64,000 nucleotides of DNA from Eutypella sp. D-1 (lineage: Eukaryota > Ascomycota > Sordariomycetes > Xylariales > Diatrypaceae), in assembly GCA_023313575.1 (NCBI GenBank), contig JAJTTP010000006.1:2108001-2172000 (forward strand). Direction: 5' to 3'. The notes below the pieces were generated by a model. The model had not been told where the DNA came from. It searched no databases and saw only the letters and a list, made by a program, of their open reading frames with translations. Position numbers and translations under genes: made by a program. Positions 1-11,176 of the stretch are shown here, one piece after another; position 1 is the stretch's first letter; every line of letters starts with the position of its first letter.

Positions 1-1413
1 GTTTCGCTATGGGTGGGGGGGGGCGCGGCGGGGTGGGTGGTTAGAGCTGAGGTTAGCCTGGCTATTATTATTCGGGTATGGTCGTATATGTTATATACTT
101 AGGTAGGTATATACCTTGATAGCGACTAGAACCGCATGTGTCTTGCTCGTCAACCCCACCACCACGGAACCCTGCTTTACCGCCTCTGCCGCATATTCGA
201 CCTGAAATATTCTTCCCTGGGGAGAGCTAAGAGAATGGCTGGTTAACATCAGGTCGCTTACGGGAGGGGAGGCCTATGGGCGAGCATGAGTGGGATGTGC
301 AGGATGAAATGGGCGGAGCTCACAATGTGACGGAATCGTTATCGTAATTGTTTCTAAACATCCTGGGAATCTGGATGTGGTGGTGGTGTTGGTGGTGGTG
401 TTGGTGGTGGTGATTTCTGTTTGTCTCTCTCTGATGCTTGTATAGTCTGTCGGTCGGCGGATCTGTTGACTTTGGGTGAGCAAGAAAGACTTGAAGGAGA
501 CGGGAGGGAGGATATCGTGAAGCTGTTAAGGTGGGTTTGGTTGTTCTGGGTGTTTGTAATTAAGTAAGTTACAAGGCTGGAGCTCTCCCACTATCGAATC
601 ATCGAATACACCTACCTAACTTCAAAGCAGGCGGGCAGGTACAGGCGGGCAGGGCAGACAGGCAGCTCCAGCTTCGTCAACTACGGCGCTAAGCCATATT
701 AGTTCTAGTCGATTTAGAGCTTCAGATACCCAGGTACATAGTACTTCGTGCATGCCCAAGTACCCAGATACCCACCTGGGCAGGCAGCCAGGAAGGACTG
801 CCCAGGAAGGTGCTCCGTACATACCTACCTACTTAGGTACCTACATGTAGGTACTGGCAGGGCCCAGACTGCTAACAGACCCGGACCACGGTCCACGGTA
901 GGCTGACGCAACTGTACTTCCACTTCACTTCTATAGTAAACGATTCCCGGGCCATCCTACCTGGTATCCGCCTCTAATTTACGGCCTCATCCGCGCGATT
1001 CCCCAAACCAAACACAAGCAAACCACATTTGAACATCACCAACCACATCCACATCACTTCCAGGTAGACAAGTTTTATTTTAATGAAGAACACTCTACGA
1101 GACTCATATATATTCGACCTCACTTTAATTCTTCGACGGCGCCGGTGATTATTATTATTAACTTCTTTTCTTTTTTATTCTCGGCGACGTCGCAATTCCT
1201 CCCAAAGGCCTCCTTCAAATACGATTCTCATTCTCATTCGTGATCCCTCTAGTCCTCGGATACCGCGCCTCGCTCTGAATATCGTCCGTAATATATTGGC
1301 TTCATTGGCTAGCTAGTGGGAAATAAAACACCTCAAGAAGACCCCGGCAAGAACCGGCTGAGAAAAAAGGAGAAAGAGAGAGAGAGAGAGAGACAAGGGG
1401 AAAAGTCGCAAAG
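1..1413. other. Upstream region of VPS55, no gene recognised
   Basis: No open frame here resembles a protein. The stretch carries several TAGGTA/TACCTA runs (about 95-115, 610-620 and densely 725-855) of the kind scattered through the window's intergenic DNA. From about 960 to 1300 it becomes pyrimidine-rich, which fits the promoter and 5' UTR of the gene starting at 1414. A GA microsatellite lies just before the start codon (about 1374-1392). Confidence 0.5.
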
Positions 1414-1912
1414 ATGCCGGGGCTCAAGACTATCATCGCACTGTCCTTCGTGCTCGCCGTCGGCTTCCTACTCGTCATCCTGTCCTGCGCCCTCTGGAAG
1501 GTCTACTACCCGCTGCTGGTCGTCGGCACCTACGTCCTGGCCCCGCTACCCAACTGGGTCTGCTCCCGCCTCGCCAACCCCGACGACTTCGTCGAGAGCT
1601 CCGGCAATGCCGTCCTCGATCTCGGCCGCTTCTGCACCGGTTTCCTCGTCGTTATGGGCATTGGTACGTCTTCCCCATCCCCCCTCGCCCCCTGGTTTTG
1701 CTTTGCTTGCTTGCTTGCTTGCTTGCTTGTTTGCTTTATCGAGGGCCGTCGCTTGACTGACTGCTTACGATTTTACAGCCCTGCCCGTCGTCCTCGCACA
1801 TTCCCAACTTATCGAGACCGGCGCCATGGTCATGTGCATAGTCGGCGGCCTGCTCATCTACGGCACCATCATCAGCTTCGGCATGTTCTTCCAGGAGGAG
1901 CAGGAATTTTAA
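1414..1912 (+). CDS. VPS55: Vacuolar protein sorting protein Vps55 (LEPROT family)
   Basis: Two exons, 1414-1663 and 1779-1912, joined across a GTACGT...TTTACAG intron, giving about 127 residues, the usual family length. The protein is almost all membrane: four hydrophobic segments, with the conserved start MPGLKTIIALSF and the motif PLPNW after the second segment. The C-terminus ends in FFQEEQEF, matching fungal Vps55. In yeast Vps55 pairs with Vps68 in late endosomes and is needed for traffic from endosome to vacuole. The start is the only ATG in frame before the first membrane segment. Identification is by recognition of the family's conserved segments; no unusual residue is seen. Confidence 0.93.
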
Positions 1913-2862
1913 ATTGGTGTTTTTGTTTGTTATTCTGTAATTTTCCAAGATATCGAATCGGGGAAGGGCGTGTCTAGTAACACAAAGGGGGGGCGGATGA
2001 GACGGCGGCGCCAACAACTATACCGACCACGCGACGGGACGGAGCCGTGTTAGGAGGACGGCGCACTAGGGGAGGGATGGGAGGAAGAGGGGAAGAGGGT
2101 CCCTACCAGCTCACTACATGAGGTGTTTCCAACTCACAAGTCACTCTGTGTACAATGTAAAATACGTGTTATATGCCAGGGCATAACGGGGTGTCTACCG
2201 GTACGGAGAAGCGCAAAGATTGGGGGTTTTCCGGTTGTCTTGGGTTGTTTATTATCGTCATCATCATCATCTCGGGCAACGGGAGGGACATTTCGTTGTT
2301 TTTTTTTTTTTTTGGTTTTTGTTCTATTTTTCCCCCAAGATCCTCGCGCCCATTATATTGAAGGACAATCAGTCGCCCTCACATTGCGCCATCACCAGAA
2401 CCCGTCCTACTAAACGTGCCGGCAGAATTTGCGAATCAAGAAGTAGAGGGAGGAACGGTATGATATGTAGATGTAGATGCCAGATGCCAGATCATGATAT
2501 CCATCCTTTACTTCAGATGATGGATAATGTTTGTTCCTATGCTTTGAACTGCTGAAAGGTTGAATGCAATGCCTCCTCACCCCTCCGGTGCCGCATCGTT
2601 GAAAGCTTGCGCCCTAGGTATTCTATCCCCTAGCCCCCTTCTCTCTCTCTCTCTCTCTCTGTGTGTGTTATATATCTATTCTATCTATATACGCAATCCA
2701 TGATTGTGCATACAACTCTATACGTTGAAGTATTGCGTTCCCTACCCAAGCAGGTATAAAATGTTAAAAAAATAAAATAAAACGCCCAGTGCTATGCCAT
2801 CAAAACCACACACGTACACTCTCACACACACGAGATAAAACGCCAAGCAAGGCCCGGACGAT
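1913..2862. other. Convergent 3' region between VPS55 and ABZ1
   Basis: No gene is recognised. This stretch lies between two converging genes and should hold both 3' UTRs. It contains a T run near 2300-2312, a CT microsatellite at about 2640-2661 followed by GT and TA repeats, and A/T-rich stretches near 2765-2780. Confidence 0.5.
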
Positions 2863-5793
2863 TCAGTTCACGCCCCCGCAGCCGAAACCCTGACCAGCAG
2901 CCCCGAAGACCCCAAGTGGTCCGCGAAGTTTCACGAACATCTCCTCCCGCTCGCCCTGGGGGGTACTCAAGGCGGTGACGGCGCCACCGGCGCCGATGTG
3001 CCATTTCTCCTCGCGCACCAGCTGCTGCTCTTGCTCTTCCGCTTCCTCCTGCTCATTATCTTCCGGCGAGTCCTTCCGGTAAGATGAGCGACGGGAGACG
3101 GCGACCTCGTCGTCCCACCGGAACAGACTCCGGATCGTGACGCTCCAGTCCCCCCGGCCCCGCACGTCCATGTAACCCACGACGCCGGAGTAGAGGCCAC
3201 GCTCCCCTTCCCCAGCCTCGATCTCCCGCAAAAGCTCGCAGCTCCGCTTTTTCGGGGCGCCCGTCATGCTGCCGGGAGGCAGGGCGGCAGCGAGGACGTC
3301 GAGGCCTGAGGCAGGAGGGTGGTGTCCGGAGGAGGAAGGGGAAGTGGGAAGCCGCCCCTCGACCACGCTGACCATCTGAAACACGCTGGCGTACTCCTCG
3401 ACGGCGAGCAGACGCGGCACGGTCACCGCGCCCCCGCAGACCCCGTACAAATCGTGCCGCACCAGGTCGACGATCATGAGGTTCTCCGCCTCCTCCTTGG
3501 GCACGCGCAGCAGGGTGCGCGCTTCTTCTAGCGTCGCCACACCCCCATCCCCGCCCCCAGGGCAAGACTTCCGAACCGTCCCTTTCATCGGCCGCATCGA
3601 GCACACGGACCCCGGCCCCCCGCTGTGCGAGAAGAACCGTTCCGGCGACCCGCTGACCAGCGTCGCGGGCCCCAGACGCAGGTACGAGCCGAACGGCGCG
3701 GGCTGTGCCGTCCGCAGGGCGCGGTAGAGGCCCCATGACGAGTCTGGCGGCTCTTCTCTGTCTGCGACGTCTTTGTCATCTCTGCCGCCGTTCGGGCTGG
3801 CGGCCGGCGCTTTTGTTTTAGTAGTAGTAGTTGTTGTGGTTGTTGTGATCGTCGTCCGCTCCGTCAGACATAGCTCGTACGAGTCTCCTGCTGCGATGTA
3901 CTCCTGGCACCGCCGCACTTTAGCCTCGTACTCCGCGGGGTCGGGAGCCGCGATGCTCGCCGTCGTAGTCGTCGTGCTTTCCGACCCAAGCCCCAGTCCC
4001 GGGCCCAGGTCCATCGTCGTCGTCTTCGTCGGCGTGAGCGGCGGCGTCGGTTTCCCCGCTACCACTTCCACTACTCCCGGTCCGTCATCCCACCAAACAG
4101 CGGATCCGGTAAGTCTCCCGACGACGGAATCAATCCATGCCGAAGTCGTAGGGCCTTGTTGAGGACTAGAGGGGGATAGAATCTGCACGCGCAATGTCCC
4201 CGCCTCATGGTCGAGGACCACGCTCCGCGTCACCCACGCAAAGCACAGGTCAGGCCGCGCGGCGCCGCCGCAGCGCCCGGGCGCAACGCCGATGCCCTCC
4301 AGTCCGAGCTCGTACGTCGCGTAGCCGACGAAGCCACCGACGAACGGCGGCGGTGTCTCGGTTCCGGTATGCTCCTGGAGTCTGCGCCGCTCCCAGAAGT
4401 CGCTCAGGAACTGCCACACGGTAGCGTGCGGGCCGAGGTCGATCTTCTCGGAGGAGGTGTTGCGTTTGGTGCGCACCGTCACATGCCGCTCGCCCGCCCG
4501 GTATTCCAGCTTCAGAGCCTCGTCAACGTCGAGCGCCACGATGCTGTACCGACCGCGCACATCGGGGCCGATCCGTGAGGAAGCGGAGGCGGCGGCGGTG
4601 CCTCCCGCGCTCGCGCTCGCTGAGTCCAGTACGATGAACTCCCGCCTACCGTCGACCCCGCCGCTCCCCGGCGCGCCCTGCAGGATATCGACGACGTCGG
4701 GGACCTCGATGTGCGCGGGTAGATCTAATGTCCGGGAGTGGTACTCGTAGTGCAGCCAGTGATTCGCGAGCGGGCTACCGCCTTCTGTCCACGCAGAGAA
4801 GAAGCTAGGTTCCTCTGCGTGGCGGCGGTGCGTGGCTGCGGAGTGCGCGCCCGGCAGAATCCTAGTGATGCCCGCGGATAAGTAGGGGGAGGGCCTGGAA
4901 CGCCGCGCGTCCCGACCCGCGGCGCGGTTCCACCGTTGCGCCTCCGCGAACCAGTTCCTGAGCACCCGGTGGCCCGCGGGCTCCGTGCACACCGACTCCG
5001 GATGGTACTGGAGGCCCCAGAACGGCTTGGTCCGGTGCCGGATGGCCATGAGGATGCGCCGCTGCTCGGATGCCGCATCAGCACTCGAAGAAGAAGAACA
5101 ATAAGCGCCCCCGACGCTACTCTCGTACGTCCAGGCCAGGGGCACGAGGTCAGGGAGGTGCGACGGAGCCGTCCACCGCGCCGCGGACCACGCCGCGGCG
5201 TCGACTCGCGCCTGTCCTACGTCCGCGTGCAGGCTGTGGTACAGCGTGGCCCGGAAGGGCGGGATGGCGCGGAAGATATCGCCGCCGCCGCTAACATCTC
5301 TTTCCTCCTCCCCGCTTTCCCGCGCGTCGTCATCCTGCCCGCGGATTTCCGTGGCGCCGACGTGGTCGATCGCGCGCACCATGCCGTGCAGCCCGGTAGG
5401 TAGCCTGCGCACGTCGGCGCCGCAGGCCAGCGCCAGGCTCTGGAAGCCTAGACAGATCCCCAAGGCGGGGACGAGATCGCGCTCCGGCAGCGCCCACACG
5501 TGACGCATGAGTCCGACGTCGCGGGCGGAGGCCGGCGATCCGGGGCCCGGGCCACAGACTACGGCGTCGTAGTGCCGTAGGGCCGTCGCTAGGCGGTGTC
5601 TGGTTTGCTGCTGCTCCTCATCGTTGTCGTCGTTGTTGACGAAGTGAGGCGAGTCGATGGGCAGGATCTCCACGTCGGCGTCGAGCTCCGTCGCTAGCAG
5701 TGAGACGATGTTGTTGCTGAACGAGTCGTAGGCGTCTAGGAATAGGATCCTGGGACGGTCCGGGAGCTCCGCGTCCATGGTGATGGCCGTCAT
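2863..5793 (-). CDS. ABZ1: Aminodeoxychorismate synthase (fused PabA-PabB)
   Basis: One intronless frame of 976 residues. The N-terminal half is a class I glutamine amidotransferase: nucleophile C114 in GICLGFQSL, and H264/E266 in QYHPES complete the triad. The C-terminal half is a chorismate-binding domain (about 410-965) with GSPERFF near 716 and PMKGT at 735-739; the lysine K737 marks the aminodeoxychorismate synthase branch rather than anthranilate synthase. GAPKKR near 845 is also typical. The enzyme makes 4-amino-4-deoxychorismate from chorismate and glutamine, the first step to p-aminobenzoate and folate. Low-complexity inserts are present: acidic and Q-rich near 55-64, Ser/Ala-rich near 391-406, and a Thr run near 648-658 inside the chorismate domain. 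The start chosen is the first ATG; a second lies five codons on. Confidence 0.96.
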   Translation of the reverse strand: MTAITMDAELPDRPRILFLDAYDSFSNNIVSLLATELDADVEILPIDSPHFVNNDDNDEEQQQTRHRLATALRHYDAVVCGPGPGSPASARDVGLMRHVWALPERDLVPALGICLGFQSLALACGADVRRLPTGLHGMVRAIDHVGATEIRGQDDDARESGEEERDVSGGGDIFRAIPPFRATLYHSLHADVGQARVDAAAWSAARWTAPSHLPDLVPLAWTYESSVGGAYCSSSSSADAASEQRRILMAIRHRTKPFWGLQYHPESVCTEPAGHRVLRNWFAEAQRWNRAAGRDARRSRPSPYLSAGITRILPGAHSAATHRRHAEEPSFFSAWTEGGSPLANHWLHYEYHSRTLDLPAHIEVPDVVDILQGAPGSGGVDGRREFIVLDSASASAGGTAAASASSRIGPDVRGRYSIVALDVDEALKLEYRAGERHVTVRTKRNTSSEKIDLGPHATVWQFLSDFWERRRLQEHTGTETPPPFVGGFVGYATYELGLEGIGVAPGRCGGAARPDLCFAWVTRSVVLDHEAGTLRVQILSPSSPQQGPTTSAWIDSVVGRLTGSAVWWDDGPGVVEVVAGKPTPPLTPTKTTTMDLGPGLGLGSESTTTTTASIAAPDPAEYEAKVRRCQEYIAAGDSYELCLTERTTITTTTTTTTTKTKAPAASPNGGRDDKDVADREEPPDSSWGLYRALRTAQPAPFGSYLRLGPATLVSGSPERFFSHSGGPGSVCSMRPMKGTVRKSCPGGGDGGVATLEEARTLLRVPKEEAENLMIVDLVRHDLYGVCGGAVTVPRLLAVEEYASVFQMVSVVEGRLPTSPSSSGHHPPASGLDVLAAALPPGSMTGAPKKRSCELLREIEAGEGERGLYSGVVGYMDVRGRGDWSVTIRSLFRWDDEVAVSRRSSYRKDSPEDNEQEEAEEQEQQLVREEKWHIGAGGAVTALSTPQGEREEMFVKLRGPLGVFGAAGQGFGCGGVN

Positions 5794-6908
5794 TGTCGTA
5801 AGCCCCCACCACTACTGACAGTCTCCACCCACTCACTCACTCGCTCCAGCCAAAGCGAAGCAAGTGAAAAAAGTTAAGTTCTAGTCCCCTCGTCTCGATT
5901 CCCGCTGCCGCGATGCGGGATTAGTCATGACCAACGCACGCATACATAGATATAGATATATATGTATGTATCCGCTGAGGTTTTCCGTAATAGTAGTTTT
6001 GTGCTCCGACTCCGGTCCCAAGTAAGCCGGGGGAATGCTTTTTAAAAACCAAGGGAACCAAACAAGCAGAAAATAAAATTGTATAATGATGAAATATATT
6101 CCCACTAAGATAAATACTAAAGCGATAATTCTTCTCTAGTGGTGGTGACTAACACTTCCCAATGTTCCATCACCCGCCCTCCCACCAGGAAAAAAAAAAG
6201 GGGGTCTGGACATGCCGGCCTCTATCGGGTATAAGTGGAGGGTGGAGTATTAGATGTGCGCACTGTCTTAGCCTCTTAACGAATTCCGTCCTGCCGTTAC
6301 TTACCGAGTCAGCAACCGCCAGACTGGTAAGGCAAATTCGGACGTCTACTTTAACACTTGACCTTCCTAGCTGATATCACTTTATATGGTAAGGCTTGTA
6401 AGTGTTTTATCTTCGCTATTGCTATTGTAGTTTGCTGTAGCTCCGCTCTCCGGAGCAGCCAACCCTAACCCTAACCCTAACCCGAAGCAGTGGTAACAAG
6501 TCAGTCTCTGATGTATCGCGCGCAGATAGAGAAGGGGGTTCAAGGGTTATTTATCGCATGTGAATTTTAGCTTGGCCCCTCTCAGAAGGCAAAAGGGTCA
6601 TTGGGAGGTTTATCATCCCCTTTTGCGTGTCATTTTCCTCTTTACGTAGACGCAGTTCATTCAGACCCTCTTAACAAAGTTGAATGTGGTCTGCAGGGTT
6701 GGAAAGAAGTCGTACTCAGTTTGTTAATTGTCCAATGAAAGAGAACTCAGCAGTAAAAGGGTATTATTCGCCAAAACTCCTAGCATAAGTGAAGACTATT
6801 GATAATCCGCAACCTCGAATGTAGTATAGGCGATTAATAAGGTACCCTATACTCGTCCGACCGTAACTTCACTGGACGTATGTTCACAGAACGGGCAGCG
6901 ACTATCGG
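5794..6908. other. Intergenic region between ABZ1 start and SNRNP27 end
   Basis: This should contain the ABZ1 promoter and the SNRNP27 3' UTR. No coding frame is recognised. It holds a TA/GATA-rich stretch near 5945-5970 and an interstitial telomere-type repeat at 6461-6483, listed separately. Confidence 0.5.
6461..6483. repeat. Interstitial telomere-type repeat (CCCTAA, about 3.7 units)
   Basis: A perfect run of the hexamer CCCTAA (TTAGGG on the other strand), the standard fungal telomere unit. Unique sequence and genes flank it on both sides, so it is not a chromosome end. It could be a scar of end repair by telomerase or a telobox-like protein-binding site; the sequence does not decide. 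Confidence 0.85.
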
Positions 6909-7911
6909 CTATCGACCGGGACTGAGAGGCCGGTTGAAACCACCCACACGGTTCATGTACTGGCGGTACTCGGTTTTCTTCTCCTTGCGCACGGCGCCTG
7001 CATTGTTCCCGACAACGTGCGTACCCTTCGTGGTGCCGAACCCGCCGAACCCCATCATCGCCTGCATAGCGGCCAGGCCGTCGTCCGCCACTTCCACATC
7101 GTCGTCTTCCTCTACATCTTCGTCGCGGTTGTCGTCCACATCCATGGCATTATCATAGAAGCCGGCGCCCCGCCCCTCGTGACGTCCAGGCGACTCCCTC
7201 GCATCGTGACTCTTGCTCCTATCGTTGCGCCTGCGCGACGGCTCGCCATCCTGTTCGTATTTGCCGACTCGAAATGACAGCGGAGTCCCCATCCCCGTTC
7301 CCCGGCTTCTAGGCCGCTCATCCTTCGGCCTTGTCGGTAAGGGCGAGTTATGCTGGCTGCGATCTAGCTTCGCGGCCGGGTGCGGTGGCGGTGATACGGA
7401 CCTTCTCGGCTCTCTAGTCCGTTCTTGGTCTACTTCAGGTCAGTCAGCCTTGGGTCTTTTATTTTGTTTTCATTTGGATTTCCGTAGCTTCGGCATCGTG
7501 CTCGGGTGAAATTATACCTCTTGCGGGTCGGCCCTTCGCTTTAGCGTCTTCGGGGTCGCGTTGTCGCGGAGTAAAGCCGTCCCTTGCATCATCCTCGTCG
7601 CGACGGGGTTTTCCATCTCTTTCTCTTTGGCGGTCGTCTCTCCGTGGTCGCTGCCGATCATAGTCGCGGTCCCTTTCCCTGTCTCTGTCTCTGCGATCAC
7701 GAGATCTCGACCGATGTCTGTCACGGCGGTCTCTCCTGGCAGGTGACCGCGACCTGGAACGATTCCGACGGTCCTTATCCCGAGCACCATCCTCCCTGAA
7801 CGCGTCGCGGTCGTCCCTCCTATCGCGCGCACCGGGACGGCGACGGTCGGATTCGTCCCACATTTGTCTGCTATCGGGTCGATTGCGACCACGACGTGGT
7901 ACGTCGGCCAT
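6909..7911 (-). CDS. SNRNP27: U4/U6.U5 tri-snRNP protein 3 (SNRNP27 family)
   Basis: Two exons, 7911-7518 and 7432-6909, joined across an 85-nt intron with donor GTATAA and a GCTGAC branch site. The N-terminal part is an RS-type region: dense RD, RS and RDRD repeats over residues 20-120. An acidic stretch (DVDDNRDEDVEEDDD) leads into the conserved C-terminal block with MMGFGGFGTTKG and then EYRQYMNRVGGFNRPLSPGR, the hallmark of human SNRNP27 and its fungal relatives. The human protein belongs to the U4/U6.U5 tri-snRNP and acts in pre-mRNA splicing in the nucleus. The join keeps phase 1 on both sides. It is divergent from the glucosidase I gene, with a shared upstream region of about 630 bp. 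Confidence 0.92.
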
Positions 7912-8541
7912 TGTAATTATTCCTCGGTGGGTCGATCGTCTGTTCCTTGTATTACTGTTATCGGTAATAGCACTCTCTGGATGGGTATCAAGTGCTTTCT
8001 TGACTGCGGTTCGTAGAGAAATGTTGTGGTGTTGTGGTGTTGAGTATATGGAAGTATAAGAAGCTCACGTCCACGGGTAGCTTGGTTGATGTGAGAATTA
8101 GGAAATAACCTTGGAAGGAAAATTAGTGTTTCTAGTGACCTAATAAATACCTAGAGCAGGTACCTAAGCACCCAGGGCCTGGGTAAGGTAAGGATGGGCC
8201 CAGGTCTCAGGCTGGGCTCTAGACAGTTACAACTGCTACAACTGTGGATTAGCGCGGGGCAAAGTTAATGCTGATTGGACGAACCCCCTGCAGCAGCTTT
8301 CGTCCCAAGAGCTACGTAATAGGTACATGGTACGTATTAATGGTACATATTAACCAAAACTGTGTCCAGAAAGTTGAGCTCGAGCTTTATTCGAACTTCA
8401 GTGTTTCTTTCAACCCAAGCAAGCTTCGAAAGCTACCTAGTACCAGGCAGGTCTCATTACAGCTTCATCCATGACATTTAAGGTTGACCCTGACAGACCC
8501 TGCCTTGAATAATCCCCTCTCCCCTTCAATCCAATGAGACC
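7912..8541. promoter_or_regulatory. Divergent upstream region of SNRNP27 and CWH41
   Basis: A 630-bp stretch between two divergent start codons. No coding frame is recognised. TACCTA-type motifs lie at about 8135-8170, and a short direct repeat ATTAATGGTACATATTAA-like segment lies near 8335-8352. It presumably carries both promoters; no specific factor site can be assigned. Confidence 0.5.
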
Positions 8542-11176
8542 ATGACGTTACGAACCCAATTGGCAGCTCTGCTGTCTTTGCTTTTCTTATCCTTCTTAAC
8601 GTTCGGTACCGTATCCGCCCGGGAAAATGACGAGGACGTCCTGAGTAGTGAATTTGGTCGTGTGAATAATGAGAGCCTCTTTTGGGGTCCCTATCGTCCC
8701 AATTTGTATTTTGGCGTTCGTCCAAGAGTTCCTCATAGTTTGACCACTGCACTGCTCTGGGCTAAGGTGGATAATTATGCCACCGTTCAAGAAGGTATAT
8801 TCTTATTTGTGATGTTTCATATTCACATGCAAATTTGATTGCTAATCTCTCACAGACTTCCGTTATACCTGTGAGCAGCATTCCGGCATGGCCGGCTATG
8901 GCTGGGATGAATACGACACACGAAGGGGTGGTGTGCAGACTATCCACGATGCTGGCAACCACCTCGATTTAACTACGTCTTTTGTCAAGATTCCCGGAGG
9001 TGGCCATGGCGGTAGCTGGGCTGCCCGCATCAAGGGTGAGCTCCGGGACGATGCGCCTCCTGATCTCAAGACCACTCTGATGTTCTACGTCGCCTCCGAA
9101 TCACTGGGAGAGGTCGCAGAGGTCGTACCCGATGGAGACGACCTTGGCTTTGACGGTGACGTAACCCTCCAAGGTCACTCCCACGTCTTGGGGGACTATA
9201 AGCTAGTCGTGACCAAAGGAACCGGCGCACACCCCACGAGTGCCCATCCCATCTCTACCTCTCGGGATCTCGAGAAGACCACTGTCCAGTCCTTGAACTT
9301 CCAGCCGGAGCGCTTGTGGATGGCCAATCAAATCGTCTTCACCCAGCTAAGGGCCGGGATAGACGAGATAATTAAGGAGTATGGGAATGAGAATGTGCCC
9401 CCACCCTGCCAGACCTATCAGCTCACCAACAAGCCCGGATCCGGCAATGCCCATATTATTCAGAAGGTTTTTGAGGGCCCTTTCGAATTTGATGTTTTGT
9501 TCTCAAGCGGGTCGGCAGGTCATGACATAACAAGCGAGGATCTAACCCGCGAGATCAAGCTGACCACCGAGTCCTTCGGCGAGCGCTTCTCCGAGGTCTT
9601 TGAGGCCAAGGCTCCTTTCAAGGACAACAAGTACCGTAAGTTCGGGAGGAGCATGCTCTCGAACTTGGCTGGAGGCATTGGGTACTTCTATGGGCACCAC
9701 GTCGTCGACCGGTCATATGCCCCTGAGTACGAAGAGGAGAACGAAGGGTTTTGGGAGGAGACCGCCGCGGCCCGCGCCCGGAAGCAGGAGCAGCTCGAGG
9801 GGCCTTACGAACTCTTTAGCAGCATTCCCTCGCGCCCTTTCTTCCCCCGGGGTTTCCTCTGGGATGAGGGCTTCCACCTCCTCCCCATCGCCGATTGGGA
9901 CATGGAGCTCACACTGGAGATCGTGAAGAGCTGGTACAACCTCATGGACGAGGATGGCTGGATCGCCAGGGAACAGATTCTAGGCGACGAGGCCCGCAGC
10001 AAGGTCCCACCGGAGTTCCAGGTGCAGTATCCCCACTACGCGAACCCGCCGACCCTGTTCCTGGTCCTCGAGACCTTTCTGGATAAGCTGAGCAAGACCA
10101 ACGGCACCGTCCCAAAGAGCAAGGAACTGGTCTCGGGGGACATAGGTACCGGCCTGGAGAACACGCACCTGGAAAACCCCTCGTTGGGTATTGAATACCT
10201 CCGCAATATCTACCCTCTGCTGCGACGACAGTTCCTGTGGTTCAAGAGGACCCAGTCCGGCGACATCAAGCTGTACGACCGCGAGGCCTTCTCCAAGAGG
10301 GAGGGCTACCGCTGGCGGGGCCGGAGCGTACAGCACATACTGACGAGCGGGCTGGACGACTACCCTCGGCCGCAGCCGCCGCACCCGGGTGAGCTCCACC
10401 TCGATCTCATCTCGTGGGTGGGCCTGATGGCGCGGACGCTCGTCAAGATCGCGGACGCGGTCGACCAGCCGGACGACGCGCATGAGTACACGGGGGTGCT
10501 GCACGCGATCGAACGGAACCTGGTGGACCTGCACTGGTCGGAGAAGGAGGGCTGCTTCTGCGACGCGACGATCGACGACTTCGAGGAGCACGCGCTGGTC
10601 TGCCACCGGGGCTACGTGTCCCTGTTCCCGTTCCTTGTGGGCCTCCTCAAGCCCGACGACCCCCACCTCGGCCGCACCCTCGACCTCCTCGGCGACGAGG
10701 ACGAGCTCTTCAGCCCCCACGGCATCCGCAGCCTCAGCAAGAAGTCCGAGTTCTACGGCACCGACGAGAACTACTGGCGCAGCCCCGTCTGGGTCAACAT
10801 CAACTACCTGGCCCTGACCCAACTTCACGTAAGCATGCCACTGACAATGACCCCACCCCCCTTCCCCCATCTTCTTTTCTCCCTCTCTTAGTAAAAGGCG
10901 AAAGCTAACACTTGACAAATGCAGAATCTCGCGCTGCAGGAGGGCCCGTACCGTTCGCGGGCGCGGGACCTGTACACGCGACTGCGCGCGAACCTGGTGG
11001 AGACGGTGTACGCGAGCTGGGCGGAGACGGGGTTCGCGTGGGAGCAGTACGACCCGGAGACGGGCCGCGGACAGCGCACGCAGCACTTCACGGGCTGGAC
11101 CAGCCTCGTCGTCAAGATCATGGCCATGGACGACCTCAGCGAGGACGGTAAGCGGGCTGGCAAGGATGAGCTGTGA
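8542..11176 (+). CDS. CWH41: Mannosyl-oligosaccharide glucosidase I, GH63, with KDEL tail
   Basis: Three exons, 8542-8794, 8856-10828 and 10925-11176, giving 825 residues. The family trims the terminal alpha-1,2-linked glucose from Glc3Man9GlcNAc2 in the ER lumen, the first step of N-glycan processing. Conserved GH63 segments include FFPRGFLWDEGFHLLPI near 430, SGLDDYPRP near 600 and the stretch DENYWRSPVWVNINYL before the last intron, and HFTGWTSLVV near the end. The first 26 residues read as a signal peptide (hydrophobic core, cleavage after TVSA), or a signal anchor. The last four residues are KDEL directly before TGA, an ER retrieval signal. The yeast enzyme is a type II membrane protein, so signal peptide plus KDEL suggests a soluble lumenal form. 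A long antisense frame covers the 3' half and is a codon-bias shadow. Confidence 0.95.

Noticed and set aside
3056..5403. Several open frames of 70-226 residues on both strands
   Set aside because: All overlap the ABZ1 frame, which carries every catalytic motif; these are shadows of high GC coding.
6461..6483. True chromosome end
   Set aside because: Only about four units, with genes on both sides.
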